Shown: positions 1-7,190, counted from the first letter of the stretch. The stretch: 9,636 bases of DNA from Desulfurococcaceae archaeon (GCA_020833085.1 JAJHQY010000016.1:1-9636); one strand, 5' to 3'. Notes: generated from the sequence alone by a model not told the origin. Translations and numbers: made by a program.

Positions 1-473
1 GGGACTACTTGGAAGTAACAGTTGTCCCCAAGGGCGGCGGCTCAGAGTACGTGGCGGTGTTCACTATGATTCCCCCCGGTAAGGGCCTCGAGGGCGTTAA
101 AGAAGTAGTGCTAGACGCCGTGGTGAAAGCGGGGGCCATGCCGTGCCCCCCAACAATTATTGGCGTGGGGATTGCCGGCACAGCCGACATGGCTATACAC
201 CTCGCTAAGAAGTGCGCTGTTCTCAGGAAAGTGGGGTCTAGGCACCCAGAGCCCGCTATTGCAAAGCTCGAGGAGAGGCTCTTAGAGATGATTAACGAGC
301 TCGGCATTGGGACTATGGGGATGGGCGGGAGGACTACTGCTCTAGACGTGCACGTGGACTACGCCTACAGGCACCCCGCGACGTACGCCGTGGCAGTTGT
401 GTTCCAGTGCTGGGCGGCTAGGAGGGCTACTGTGACGATTAAGCCCACGGGCGAGTACACTATAGTCCAGTGA
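1..473 (+). CDS. fumA: Fumarate hydratase class I, alpha subunit (3' part)
   Basis: This is the end of the catalytic alpha subunit of a two-subunit class I fumarase, a [4Fe-4S] enzyme that interconverts fumarate and malate. The frame is already open at the window edge (codons from base 3 read Asp-Tyr-Leu-Glu), so the TTG at 9 is an internal Leu codon and the start lies upstream. About 157 residues are visible; the family is usually near 280, so roughly the first 120 are missing. Visible marks are a KGGGSE motif, a PCPP-T-IIGVGIAGT segment whose Cys (codon 144-146) is a likely cluster ligand, and a second candidate Cys in FQCWAARR (codon 408-410). The third ligand expected for the family would be in the missing part. 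The beta-subunit gene follows after 12 bases, counted to its preferred start. The family call is firm; the symbol follows common archaeal usage. Confidence 0.92.
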   Translation, partial: DYLEVTVVPKGGGSEYVAVFTMIPPGKGLEGVKEVVLDAVVKAGAMPCPPTIIGVGIAGTADMAIHLAKKCAVLRKVGSRHPEPAIAKLEERLLEMINELGIGTMGMGGRTTALDVHVDYAYRHPATYAVAVVFQCWAARRATVTIKPTGEYTIVQ

Positions 474-480
474 GAGGTGG
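474..480 (+). promoter_or_regulatory. Ribosome-binding site that decides the fumB start
   Basis: The sequence GAGGTGG lies five bases before GTG 486. The alternative in-frame GTG at 477 is inside this site and so could not use it. The same GAGGTGG plus five bases precedes the TTG start of hdrA, which supports choosing 486. Confidence 0.7.
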
Positions 481-485
481 GCGGC

Positions 486-1082
486 GTGGCCGAGTACAGG
501 CTCAGGACACCCCTCTCTGAGAGCGATGTGAGGAGACTACGTGTAGGGGACATAGTGTACTTGACAGGCGTGATCTACACTGCGAGGGACGCTGCTCACA
601 GGCGCATAGTGGAGTACTTGAAGGAGAACAAGCCGCTGCCCTTCGACCTCAGAGGCGGCGTGATATACCACTGCGGGCCAGTAGTGGCGAAGAGAGGTGA
701 CCAGTGGATTGTGCTGGCGGGGGGCCCCACGACTAGTACTAGAATGGAGCTCTACGAGTACGAGGTCATTGAGAAGCTGGGTGTGAGGATGGTTATTGGC
801 AAGGGGGGTATGGGCAAGAGAACAGCGGAGGCGTGTGCTAAGTACGGAGCTGTATACGCGACGTACACTGGCGGAGCTGGCGTTCTAGCCGCGCAGTCCA
901 TTAAGAGAGTGCTAGACGTGTACTGGCTGGACCTCGGCATACCAGAGGCCGTCTGGGTCTTCGAAGTCGAGGACTTCGGCCCCCTAGTAGTGGCAATAGA
1001 CAGCACTGGGAGAAATCTAATAGAAGAAGTAGTAGAGGCCAGTACTAAGAAGAAAGAAGAGCTGTTAAAGAGGCCTCTCTGA
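486..1082 (+). CDS. fumB: Fumarate hydratase class I, beta subunit
   Basis: This is the complete beta subunit of class I fumarase, equivalent to the C-terminal domain of single-chain enzymes. It partners the alpha subunit just upstream to interconvert malate and fumarate in the cytoplasm. With the start at GTG 486 it has 198 residues, a normal length. Family marks in order are a YRLRTPLSE N terminus, IYHCGP, GPTTSTRM (residues 80-87, a substrate-binding loop), IGKGGMGKRT (from residue 104), a TGGAG turn, and a C-terminal DLGIPEAVW-EVEDFGPLVV-DSTG block. GTG 477 would add three residues but overlaps the ribosome-binding site. Beside a fumarate reductase, the enzyme most likely runs from malate to fumarate. 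L(+)-tartrate dehydratase beta is a related family, but with this context fumarase is much more likely. Confidence 0.93.
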   Translation: MAEYRLRTPLSESDVRRLRVGDIVYLTGVIYTARDAAHRRIVEYLKENKPLPFDLRGGVIYHCGPVVAKRGDQWIVLAGGPTTSTRMELYEYEVIEKLGVRMVIGKGGMGKRTAEACAKYGAVYATYTGGAGVLAAQSIKRVLDVYWLDLGIPEAVWVFEVEDFGPLVVAIDSTGRNLIEEVVEASTKKKEELLKRPL

Positions 1083-1103
1083 GCAGTGCACCACACTACT
1101 CGC

Positions 1104-1109
1104 TTTTTT
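1104..1109 (+). terminator. Oligo-T stretch after fumB, possible archaeal terminator
   Basis: A run of six T residues lies about 21 bases after the fumB stop, without a GC-rich hairpin directly before it. Archaeal RNA polymerase often terminates at such intrinsic U-tracts. The surrounding CTTTTTTA could instead act as a TATA-like box for a transcript starting near 1130 that reads into hdrA. The sequence does not separate these readings, and both could hold. Confidence 0.35.
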
Positions 1110-1150
1110 ACCTCTAAGCCCCGTTACTAGTTAGCTCTAGTAAGCACCGC

Positions 1151-1182
1151 GCTCTCCACGCGCGGAGAGCTCTGAGGTGGAG
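1151..1182 (+). promoter_or_regulatory. Stem-loop in the hdrA leader overlapping an alternative pairing with the Shine-Dalgarno site
   Basis: GCTCTCC (1151-1157) pairs perfectly with GGAGAGC (1164-1170) around a six-base loop, ending just before the hdrA ribosome-binding site GAGGTGG (1174-1180). A competing six-base pairing is possible between CTCCAC (1154-1159) and GTGGAG (1177-1182), which would cover that site. The two helices share bases 1154-1157 and exclude each other, so a switch in hdrA translation is conceivable. Stems this short may melt at hyperthermophilic temperatures. Whether this RNA is transcribed as a leader is unknown. Confidence 0.3.
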
Positions 1183-1185
1183 TAG

Positions 1186-3114
1186 TTGCGTATAGGCGTC
1201 TTCGTCTGCCACTGCGGCGTGAACATAGCTGGTGTCGTCAACGTCAAGAGAGTTGTGGAGGAGGCCAGGAAGCTGCCGGGCGTTGTTCACGCCGAGGACT
1301 ACACTTACATGTGCTCTGAGCCCGGGCAGGAGCTGATAGTCAGGGCTATTAGGGAGCACGGCCTAGACGGAGTAGTCGTCGCCGCGTGCACTCCCTCACT
1401 CCACTACGAGACGTTTGCCAGGGCGGTTGAGAGGGCCGGGCTGAGTAGGTACAGGCTTGAGATGGCCTCTATTAGAGAGCTCGACAGCTGGGTCCACTTA
1501 GACAAGGAGCTCGCCACTGAGAAGGCTGTGAGGATTATAGCGGGGGCTGTGGCTAAACTAGCGGGTAACAGGGTCTACGAGCCTATTAGACTCGAAGTGA
1601 CTAGGAGAGCCATGGTTATAGGCGGGGGCATAGCCGGGATCACGGCGGCGCTCACGCTAGCCAAGATGGGCATACCAGTAGTTCTAGTCGAGAAGGCGCC
1701 TACTATAGGTGGCAAAATGGCTATGCTCCACGAGACGTTCCCGACACTGGACTGCGCTCAGTGCATACTAACGCCACTAATGGCTGAGGTGGCCAGGCAC
1801 CCGCTAGTGAAGATATACACTCTAGCAGAAGTCGAGGGCGTTGAGGGCTACGTGGGCAACTTCAAAGTAAAGATCAGAGTTAAGCCCAGAGGTGTTAGAG
1901 TAGAGGACTGCAGGCTCTGCGGGTTCTGCGAGAGAGTGTGCCCAGTGGAGGTTCCCAGCGAGTTTAACAGAGGGCTCAGCAAGAGAAAGGCTATTTACAT
2001 ACCCTTCGCTCAGGCCGTGCCGTCCGCCTACGTAGTGGACTTCGAGCACTGCACTAGGTGTGGTCGTTGTCTAAAAGTGTGCCCCACTAAAGCCATAAAC
2101 CTGGATCAGCGCGAAGAGCTCGTAGAGGAAGTTGTGGGCGCTGTAATCGTGGCTACCGGCTACGAGCTGTACCCGCCCGAGAAGCTCCCCGAGTACCAGT
2201 ACGGCGCGGAGAACGACGTAATAGACTCCCTGCAGTTCGAGAGAATACTAGACGTGCAGGGGCCTACTCGCGGCGAGATTAGAAGGCCGAGTGACAAGAG
2301 GCCCGTGAAGAGAGTAGTCTTCATACAGTGCGCCGGGTCTCGCGACGTCAACCACTTACCCTACTGCTCGAAGATATGCTGCATGTACACTGCTAAGCAC
2401 GCAATGCTCTTCCTCGAGCGCGTCCCGGGCGGAGAGGCCTACGTCTTCTACATTGACGTGAGGGCTGGCGGCAAGGGCTTCGAGGAGTTTATTAAGAGAG
2501 CGCAGGAGCACGGCGTGGTGTACATTAAGGGCAGAGTAGCCAGAGTCTACAAGGACAGGGCTACTGGAGACGTGGTAGTCGAGGGCTACGACCTCCTGGA
2601 CAACCGCGAAATTGTCATTAGAGCAGACCTCGTAGTGCTGGCTCTGGGCATGGTCTCGGCGCTCGACAGGAAGCTCGCCGAGGCGCTCAAAATACCCACA
2701 GACCCATACATGTTCGTCAGCGAAGTGCACCCGAAGCTGAGGCCCGTAGAGACCCCCACGGCCGGCGTGCTAGTAGCGGGTACCGCTCAGGGCCCGAAGG
2801 ACATACCCGAGTCCATAGCGCAGGCCGCCAGCGCGGCCGCGAAGACCGCTGAGCTCCTGCTGAGAGGCTACATTGAGAGAGACCCACTAGTAGCCGAGGT
2901 CGACAGGGACAAGTGTAATGGCTGCAGAGTCTGCGTGACAGTATGCCCCTACGGCGCAGTAGAGATCGTAGAGGGGAGGGCCAGAGTAAACGAGGTCGTC
3001 TGCGAGGGGTGTGGAGCCTGCGCGGCCTCCTGCCCAGTGGGGGCTATTCAGCTGAGAAACTACACGGAGAGCCAGGCCCTCGAGGTCGTTAAAGCCGTGT
3101 TGAGGGTGAAGTAG
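1186..3114 (+). CDS. hdrA: HdrA, FAD-containing electron-bifurcating subunit of heterodisulfide reductase
   Basis: HdrA carries the FAD that splits electron pairs in HdrABC-MvhADG complexes: one electron goes toward ferredoxin, one toward HdrC-HdrB. The 642-residue protein has a full domain set. It begins with a VCHCGVN N-terminal domain (with YMCSEPG and AACTPS). The FAD-binding IGGGIAG follows at about 145-151, with a GGKMAMLHE region and C190-x2-C193. An inserted ferredoxin domain has CRLCGFCERVCP (242-253) and CTRCGRCLKVCP (289-300). A C382-x11-C394-x3-CC cluster site is typical of HdrA, and the C-terminal dicluster domain has C577/580/583/587 and C606/609/612/616. No Cys is replaced by a visible Sec codon. 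The start is TTG 1186, five bases after GAGGTGG. The mvhD gene follows after one base. Identification is firm; bifurcation is inferred from the family and neighbours. Confidence 0.95.
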   Translation: MRIGVFVCHCGVNIAGVVNVKRVVEEARKLPGVVHAEDYTYMCSEPGQELIVRAIREHGLDGVVVAACTPSLHYETFARAVERAGLSRYRLEMASIRELDSWVHLDKELATEKAVRIIAGAVAKLAGNRVYEPIRLEVTRRAMVIGGGIAGITAALTLAKMGIPVVLVEKAPTIGGKMAMLHETFPTLDCAQCILTPLMAEVARHPLVKIYTLAEVEGVEGYVGNFKVKIRVKPRGVRVEDCRLCGFCERVCPVEVPSEFNRGLSKRKAIYIPFAQAVPSAYVVDFEHCTRCGRCLKVCPTKAINLDQREELVEEVVGAVIVATGYELYPPEKLPEYQYGAENDVIDSLQFERILDVQGPTRGEIRRPSDKRPVKRVVFIQCAGSRDVNHLPYCSKICCMYTAKHAMLFLERVPGGEAYVFYIDVRAGGKGFEEFIKRAQEHGVVYIKGRVARVYKDRATGDVVVEGYDLLDNREIVIRADLVVLALGMVSALDRKLAEALKIPTDPYMFVSEVHPKLRPVETPTAGVLVAGTAQGPKDIPESIAQAASAAAKTAELLLRGYIERDPLVAEVDRDKCNGCRVCVTVCPYGAVEIVEGRARVNEVVCEGCGACAASCPVGAIQLRNYTESQALEVVKAVLRVK

Positions 3115-3115
3115 A

Positions 3116-3529
3116 GTGTCCTGGAGCCCCAGAGTAGTCGCGTTCCTCTGCAAGTGGTGCGCCGGCGCGGCGGCGGAGACGGCGGGCGTTATGAGGCTGC
3201 GCTACGACCCCAGCGTGACCCCGGTAATAGTGCCGTGTACTGGGAGAGTGACCCCGGCAATGATAATAACGGCTCTACTAAACGGGGCAGACGGAGTCCT
3301 AGTGGGGGGCTGCCACACGCCCAACGACTGCCACTACGTAGCCGGGAACTTCAAGGCCTTTAAGCGCGTGTACATGGTCAAGAAGCTGCTACAGCAGGTG
3401 GGGATAGAGCCTGAGAGAGTGAGAATAGAGTGGATTAGCGCCACGGAGGCCCCCAAGCTGGCTAGAGTCGTCAACGAGTTCGTGGAGGAGATTAGGAGGC
3501 TCGGGCCTCTGGGTGGTAGGCGTGCTTAG
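3116..3529 (+). CDS. mvhD: MvhD, [2Fe-2S] linker between hydrogenase and HdrA
   Basis: MvhD passes electrons from the hydrogenase small subunit to HdrA through a [2Fe-2S] cluster. The 137-residue protein is full length for the family. It shows the N-terminal C12-KW-C15, then VPCTGRV (C41), ADGVLVGGC (C66), C72-HYVAGN, and the conserved C-terminal RIEWISATEAPK--VVNEFVEEIRRLGP block. The GTG start at 3116 has GGTG seven bases upstream, inside the end of hdrA. The stop overlaps the preferred mvhG start by eight bases, suggesting translational coupling. One oddity: CHTPNDC has five residues between its two cysteines, where I recall four in methanogen proteins (CHxGDC). The identification is very secure; the meaning of the spacing is not known. 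Confidence 0.95.
   Translation: MSWSPRVVAFLCKWCAGAAAETAGVMRLRYDPSVTPVIVPCTGRVTPAMIITALLNGADGVLVGGCHTPNDCHYVAGNFKAFKRVYMVKKLLQQVGIEPERVRIEWISATEAPKLARVVNEFVEEIRRLGPLGGRRA
3511..3516 (+). promoter_or_regulatory. Ribosome-binding site that decides the mvhG start
   Basis: GGGTGG lies five bases before GTG 3522, matching the spacing seen at fumB, hdrA and mvhA. The in-frame GTG at 3513 lies within this site and is a poorer candidate. Confidence 0.6.
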
Positions 3530-4472
3530 ACTAGCTGTTCTCCCCGGGGCTGTTTGCGGGGGCTGCGACGTCGCGCTGGCTAGTCTAGGAGAGAGGCTAC
3601 TAGAGCTCTTAAAGCACTACGAAGTGGTCTACTGGCCCACAGTCGTGGACAGGAAGCTCTCAGACCTCCTAAAGCTGGACAGCGTGGACGTGTTAATACA
3701 CATGGGCGGCATCTCCACCGAGGAGGAGGCCGAGCTCGCCAGGGAGATCTCTAGTAGAGCGCGCGTCAAGGTCTCCTTTGGGACATGTAGCGTGTACGGG
3801 GACATACCGGGCTTAAACTCTCTCTACACGCCGGAGGAGGTCTACGAGGCCATAGCCTCTCAAGTCGACGCGAGAATTGGGAGCGAGAGGCTGGGCCTGC
3901 CGAGGCCTATTGAGTACTCGGCGTACACTGACATAGTCGAGCCAGACGTGCTGGCGCCGGGGTGCCCGCCCGACGAGCTAGTACTCGACCAGCTCTTCGA
4001 GCTACTAGTCAAGTACGCTGAGACCAGGAGACTGGAGGCGAGACTAGTACTACTAGGAAACTCGGAGTCTCTGTGTAATAAGTGCCCCAGAAACCCGAAG
4101 ACTAGTAAAGTCGTGATACCCGGCATTAAGAGGCTCTACGAGGTCAGGCTAGACGAGAACAAGTGCTTCCTCGAGCAGGGCGTTCTCTGCATGGGGCCGG
4201 CGACGAGGGCTATATGCGACCACAGCTGTATAAGAGTCAACTACCCGTGTACAGGGTGCGGCGGCCCAGTAGAGTGGGGTTCCGACGCGGGGCTCTCAGC
4301 CATGTCCGCTGTGGCCTCCGCGCTAATGGCTGACAGGGAGAAGGCTGTCCTCGAGCCGGGCCTGGCGAGGGAGCTCGACAAGATCAGGGATGTGGTGGGC
4401 TCGTTCTACAGGTACACGCTCAGAAAGTCCCTTATCTACAAGCTCAAGAAAGCGCGTAGTAGTGGTGAGTAG
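3522..4472 (+). CDS. mvhG: MvhG, [NiFe]-hydrogenase small (electron-transfer) subunit
   Basis: This is the small subunit of a group 3c-type cytoplasmic [NiFe] hydrogenase. It carries electrons from the active site in MvhA to MvhD. With start GTG 3522 it has 316 residues. Proximal cluster ligands are CGGC (C12, C15), FGTC (C89) and PGCPP (C148). Eight further cysteines can hold two more [4Fe-4S] clusters: C185 and C188 (CNKCPR), C215, C223, C232, C236, C243 and C246 (PCTGCGGP). There is no twin-arginine signal and no membrane segment, so it is cytoplasmic, unlike membrane uptake hydrogenases. It overlaps mvhD by eight bases and is followed by mvhA after one base. F420-reducing FrhG is a related alternative, but the MvhD and Hdr neighbours and the absence of FrhB favour MvhG. 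Confidence 0.93.
   Translation: MLRLAVLPGAVCGGCDVALASLGERLLELLKHYEVVYWPTVVDRKLSDLLKLDSVDVLIHMGGISTEEEAELAREISSRARVKVSFGTCSVYGDIPGLNSLYTPEEVYEAIASQVDARIGSERLGLPRPIEYSAYTDIVEPDVLAPGCPPDELVLDQLFELLVKYAETRRLEARLVLLGNSESLCNKCPRNPKTSKVVIPGIKRLYEVRLDENKCFLEQGVLCMGPATRAICDHSCIRVNYPCTGCGGPVEWGSDAGLSAMSAVASALMADREKAVLEPGLARELDKIRDVVGSFYRYTLRKSLIYKLKKARSSGE
4462..4469 (+). promoter_or_regulatory. Ribosome-binding site that decides the mvhA start
   Basis: GTGGTGAG lies four bases before GTG 4474, at the end of mvhG, with the GGTG core six bases away. The frame stays open upstream to a TTG at 4390, but that would add 28 residues overlapping mvhG that do not look like hydrogenase. The GEYRLLSALDPIT N terminus after 4474 fits the family. 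Confidence 0.7.
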
Positions 4473-4473
4473 T

Positions 4474-5943
4474 GTGGGCGAGTACAGACTCCTCAGCGCA
4501 CTAGACCCTATTACGCTAGTTGAGGGGGTCGCGAGAGTAGTAATCGTCACTAGTAGCGATGGTGGCGACGTGAGAGCACTCTACCAGATAATGGAGTTCA
4601 GGGGCTTTGAGAAGCTCGCTCAGGGCCGCCACGTCGAGGACATGCCGAGAATAGTGTCGACTATATGCGGCTTCTGCAGCTGGTCTCACCACTTAGCCTC
4701 CGGTAAAGCGGTAGACGCGGTGTTCGGCCGCAAGCCCCCCGCGAGAGCCGAGTTGACGAGAGTACTAGTAAACTACGTTCAGATACTCGACAGCCACTTA
4801 CTGCACTTCGCCTTCATAGGGCTACCGGACCTCGCTCTCTGGGGCGAGAAGCAGAGAGACATCACTAAGCTGCTGGCTAAGAGCCCCGAGGTGGCCTCAG
4901 CCGCCCTCAAGACGCGCACTGCCCTGAAGAGGCTGGAGAAGAGACTAGTCGGCAAAATACAGCACGGCCCAGTAGTAGTGCCCGGCGGCGTCGCGCGCGG
5001 ACTCACCAGAGAGGATCTCGGCGAGCTCGAAAAGGCGCTTAGAGATGTGAGCGGCGCTTTTAACACTCTCTACAAGTTCTTCGAGGAGAGGGTCGTTAAG
5101 AGCGAGCTCTTCAAGAGGCTCCTTGAGAGCGAGGAGTTCACAGTGAGGTGTTACAGCATGGGGCTCGTGAGGGGAGGCGCGCTCGAGCACTACGACGGCG
5201 CCCTCAGAGTAGTCGACTCTAAGGGCAGAGTAGTGCACGAGCTGGCCAGCCCCGCGGAGTACACTAGTGTAATCGGCGAGGCTCTAGTAGAGTGGAATCA
5301 CGCCACACTACCCTACTACAAGCCGGCTGGCTTCAAGTTCCCCGATGAGGAGTCCACGATAATGGTCGGGCCTCTCGCCAGGCTGAACGTAGCAGAGAAA
5401 GTCCCCGGTGAGAAGGCTAGCTGGGAGTACAAGAGGCTCTTAGAGGCGGCTGGGGGGAAGCCCGTGAGTAACGTAGCGCTCTACCACTGGGCCAGGCTAG
5501 TCGAGATAATATACTCACTAGAAGCGCTCGACGAGATGACCAGGGACTCTAGACTACTGGAGGGCGAAGTAGTCAGCTTCACCGGCACTCCGAGTAGTAG
5601 GGGGGTCGGAATTGTTGAGGCTCCTCGCGGAGTCTTAATACACGACTACAGTGTAGCGGAGGACTTCACGGTCACGAGGGCTAGAATAATCACCCCCACG
5701 ACAATTAACAACACCGCTATAAACACTAATCTGAGCAGAGTATCCGCGAGGCTAGTCAGGGAGGTTAGGTCTAGTGGCAGGCCGAGCCCGGAGACGGTGT
5801 CCCTGCTAGAGTCAATAGTTAGGTCCTATGACCCCTGTAACAGCTGCGCAACGCACTGTGTGAGAATTGGGGGCGAAGTGCTCACTACCTCGTTCACCAT
5901 AGTGGTTCTAAATGAGAGGGGTGAGGTGTTGTGGCGGGGTTGA
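4474..5943 (+). CDS. mvhA: MvhA, [NiFe]-hydrogenase large (catalytic) subunit
   Basis: MvhA holds the Ni-Fe(CN)2CO site that splits H2. From GTG 4474 it has 489 residues. All four Ni/Fe cysteines are present: ICGFCSWSH (C65, C68) near the N terminus and DPCNSCATH (C455, C458, H461) near the C terminus. The family segments MEFRGFEKLAQGR, EAPRGVLIHDY and PTTINNTAI are also there, and the probable proton-gate Glu is E17. A 28-residue tail follows H461 and is presumably removed by a maturation protease after nickel insertion; no protease or hyp gene is in the window. Oddities: the usual RIEGH is LVEGV (15-19), the Arg of RICGIC is Thr63, and Cys462 follows H461 directly. It overlaps hdrC by 13 bases. 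Complete metal ligands argue for an active hydrogenase. Confidence 0.94.
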   Translation: MGEYRLLSALDPITLVEGVARVVIVTSSDGGDVRALYQIMEFRGFEKLAQGRHVEDMPRIVSTICGFCSWSHHLASGKAVDAVFGRKPPARAELTRVLVNYVQILDSHLLHFAFIGLPDLALWGEKQRDITKLLAKSPEVASAALKTRTALKRLEKRLVGKIQHGPVVVPGGVARGLTREDLGELEKALRDVSGAFNTLYKFFEERVVKSELFKRLLESEEFTVRCYSMGLVRGGALEHYDGALRVVDSKGRVVHELASPAEYTSVIGEALVEWNHATLPYYKPAGFKFPDEESTIMVGPLARLNVAEKVPGEKASWEYKRLLEAAGGKPVSNVALYHWARLVEIIYSLEALDEMTRDSRLLEGEVVSFTGTPSSRGVGIVEAPRGVLIHDYSVAEDFTVTRARIITPTTINNTAINTNLSRVSARLVREVRSSGRPSPETVSLLESIVRSYDPCNSCATHCVRIGGEVLTTSFTIVVLNERGEVLWRG

Positions 5944-6320
5944 GGCTCACTCCGCGAGAGCTCAGAGAGTACATTAGAGAGTACACGGGTAGAGAAGTGA
6001 CTGCGTGTATGCAGTGCGGTCTCTGCACAGCTGTGTGCCCAGTCGCGGGCTTCATGGACCTGCACCCGGCCGCTCTAATTAGAGCTGTACAGCTGAGTGG
6101 AGTTGACCTCGCAAAGTTGAAGTCCATCTGGGTCTGCGTGTCCTGCATGACCTGTGTAGACAAGTGCCCTCGCGACGTGGCGCCGGGCCTCGTAATCGAG
6201 ACACTGAGGCAACTAGCGCTGAAGAGCGGTATTGAGCCGAGAACGTACAGCCAGCTACTAGTAGACGAGACGACCCCCTCTATTCTACTAGTCGCGTACT
6301 CGCGCAAGTCCACTGGGTGA
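5931..6320 (+). CDS. hdrC: HdrC, [4Fe-4S] dicluster subunit of heterodisulfide reductase
   Basis: HdrC relays electrons from HdrA to HdrB. The 129-residue protein has two complete cluster motifs, CMQCGLCTAVCP (residues 26-37) and CVSCMTCVDKCP (69-80), between short helical segments (LRLTPRELREYIREYTG before, VIETLRQLALKSG after). It is compact compared with methanogen HdrC, which usually has a longer C-terminal region. There is no membrane segment, so it is the soluble type and not the HdrE-linked type. Start GTG 5931 has GGGGTGAG ending six bases before it (GGTG core seven bases away), inside the end of mvhA, and the two genes overlap by 13 bases, consistent with coupled translation. HdrB follows after seven bases. 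The TTG at 5940 is a weaker start. HdrC-like dicluster proteins occur in many redox complexes; the hdrA and hdrB neighbours make the assignment. Confidence 0.92.
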   Translation: MAGLRLTPRELREYIREYTGREVTACMQCGLCTAVCPVAGFMDLHPAALIRAVQLSGVDLAKLKSIWVCVSCMTCVDKCPRDVAPGLVIETLRQLALKSGIEPRTYSQLLVDETTPSILLVAYSRKSTG

Positions 6321-6327
6321 GAGCCCC

Positions 6328-7167
6328 GTGGAGACTCTGCTCTACTACCCCGGCTGCTCTATTAAGCGAGACTTCCCAGAAGTCGAGAGGAGCTCGCGAG
6401 CAGTGCTCGAGGCTCTCGGCTACAGAGTCGTAGAGCTCAGGGACTGGTACTGCTGTGGGGGGTTCCCGGGCTTGACGGCACTAGACCACGTGAAGTACGT
6501 GTCCTCTCTCAGAACACTCTCACTAGCGCAGAGTCAAGCCCGCGAGCTGGGCGCCAGCACCGTGCTGGTTCTCTGCCCCTTCTGCTACAATACACTAAAA
6601 CAAGCTGAGAGGCTACCGGCTGAGAGGCCAGACGTGTACAAGCGCGTAGCCGAGTACTTGAGAGACGAGCTGACTCCCTACCAGTCCGGGCTGAGAGTCG
6701 CTCACCTAGTCGAGGTGCTGGCTAGCAGGCTGAGCGACCTCTCTAAACTCGCTGGTGGGAGATTAAGGGGTGTTAGAGTAGCCGCGTACTACGGCTGCAT
6801 GCTGCTGAGGCCGAGGTCAGTGGCCGTGGACAACCCAGAAGACCCCGGAGTAGTGGAGAGCATTGTGAAGGCGCTGGGCGCCGAGCCCGTCAAGCACCCC
6901 TACAGGTCTTACTGCTGCGGCTCATACCACGCCGTGGGGGAGGCTGAGATCGTGAGGAGGAACACTAGCAGAGTGGCGTGGAGTGTTACGAGTAGTGGAG
7001 CGGACTTAGTAGTAACACCGTGCCCGCTCTGCCTCTACAACTTGAAGAAGTACACTGACTTGAGAGTAGTGCACTTATCAGAGCTAGTCGCGCACGCGCT
7101 GGGTGCGCGCGAGGCTCTCAGCCCAGATGCGCTCAGAGTGCTGAGCTCCCTCAGGGGGGAGGCTTAA
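6328..7167 (+). CDS. hdrB: HdrB, CCG-domain catalytic subunit of heterodisulfide reductase
   Basis: HdrB holds noncubane [4Fe-4S] clusters that reduce disulfides in methanogens. The 279-residue protein has two full CCG modules: C10, C42-C43, C83-x2-C86 (YPGC, YCCGG, CPFC), and C157, C196-C197, C232-x2-C235 (YYGC, YCCGS, CPLC). All ten cysteines are present, so both clusters can form. The start is GTG 6328 with GGGTGAG six bases before it. It lies between hdrC and the fumarate reductase genes. The methanogen substrate CoM-S-S-CoB is not expected in a non-methanogen, so the physiological acceptor here is open: another disulfide, or TfrB directly. Similar CCG proteins also act as the SdhE anchor of archaeal type E succinate:quinone reductases and in lactate or glycolate oxidases. 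With hdrA and hdrC adjacent, HdrB is the best name. Confidence 0.93.
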   Translation: METLLYYPGCSIKRDFPEVERSSRAVLEALGYRVVELRDWYCCGGFPGLTALDHVKYVSSLRTLSLAQSQARELGASTVLVLCPFCYNTLKQAERLPAERPDVYKRVAEYLRDELTPYQSGLRVAHLVEVLASRLSDLSKLAGGRLRGVRVAAYYGCMLLRPRSVAVDNPEDPGVVESIVKALGAEPVKHPYRSYCCGSYHAVGEAEIVRRNTSRVAWSVTSSGADLVVTPCPLCLYNLKKYTDLRVVHLSELVAHALGAREALSPDALRVLSSLRGEA

Positions 7168-7170
7168 ATA
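7163..7170 (+). promoter_or_regulatory. TATA-like box, possible internal promoter for tfrBA
   Basis: CTTAAATA overlaps the hdrB stop codon and is the best TATA-box-like string in an otherwise GC-rich junction. Transcription would begin about 25 bases downstream, near 7191, giving a leader of about 16 bases that contains the tfrB ribosome-binding site. No strong BRE is visible upstream. The same genes may also be read through from hdrB. Confidence 0.4.
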
Positions 7171-7190
7171 CTCCGTGTTCGTGATACTGT

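Noticed and set aside
9..11. TTG as the start of a 154-residue fumarase alpha protein
   Set aside because: The frame is open to the window edge and the visible part matches only the later part of the family, so this is an internal Leu codon of a gene cut by the window.
477..485. Earlier GTG start for fumB
   Set aside because: It lies inside the GAGGTGG ribosome-binding site; GTG 486 has the proper spacing.
752..1096. Minus-strand open frame of 114 codons opposite fumB
   Set aside because: It covers conserved fumarase sequence and is Ser/Thr-rich low-complexity, as expected of an antisense shadow.
4390..4473. TTG 4390 as the start of mvhA
   Set aside because: It would add 28 residues overlapping mvhG that do not resemble hydrogenase; GTG 4474 has a well-placed ribosome-binding site.
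3522..5943. F420-reducing hydrogenase (Frh) or membrane uptake hydrogenase
   Set aside because: There is no FrhB gene, no twin-arginine signal on the small subunit and no cytochrome b gene; MvhD and HdrA neighbours point to the Mvh type.
5894..6313. Minus-strand open frame of 139 codons opposite hdrC
   Set aside because: It lies over a well-supported gene, matches no family I recognise, and has no ribosome-binding site I could see.
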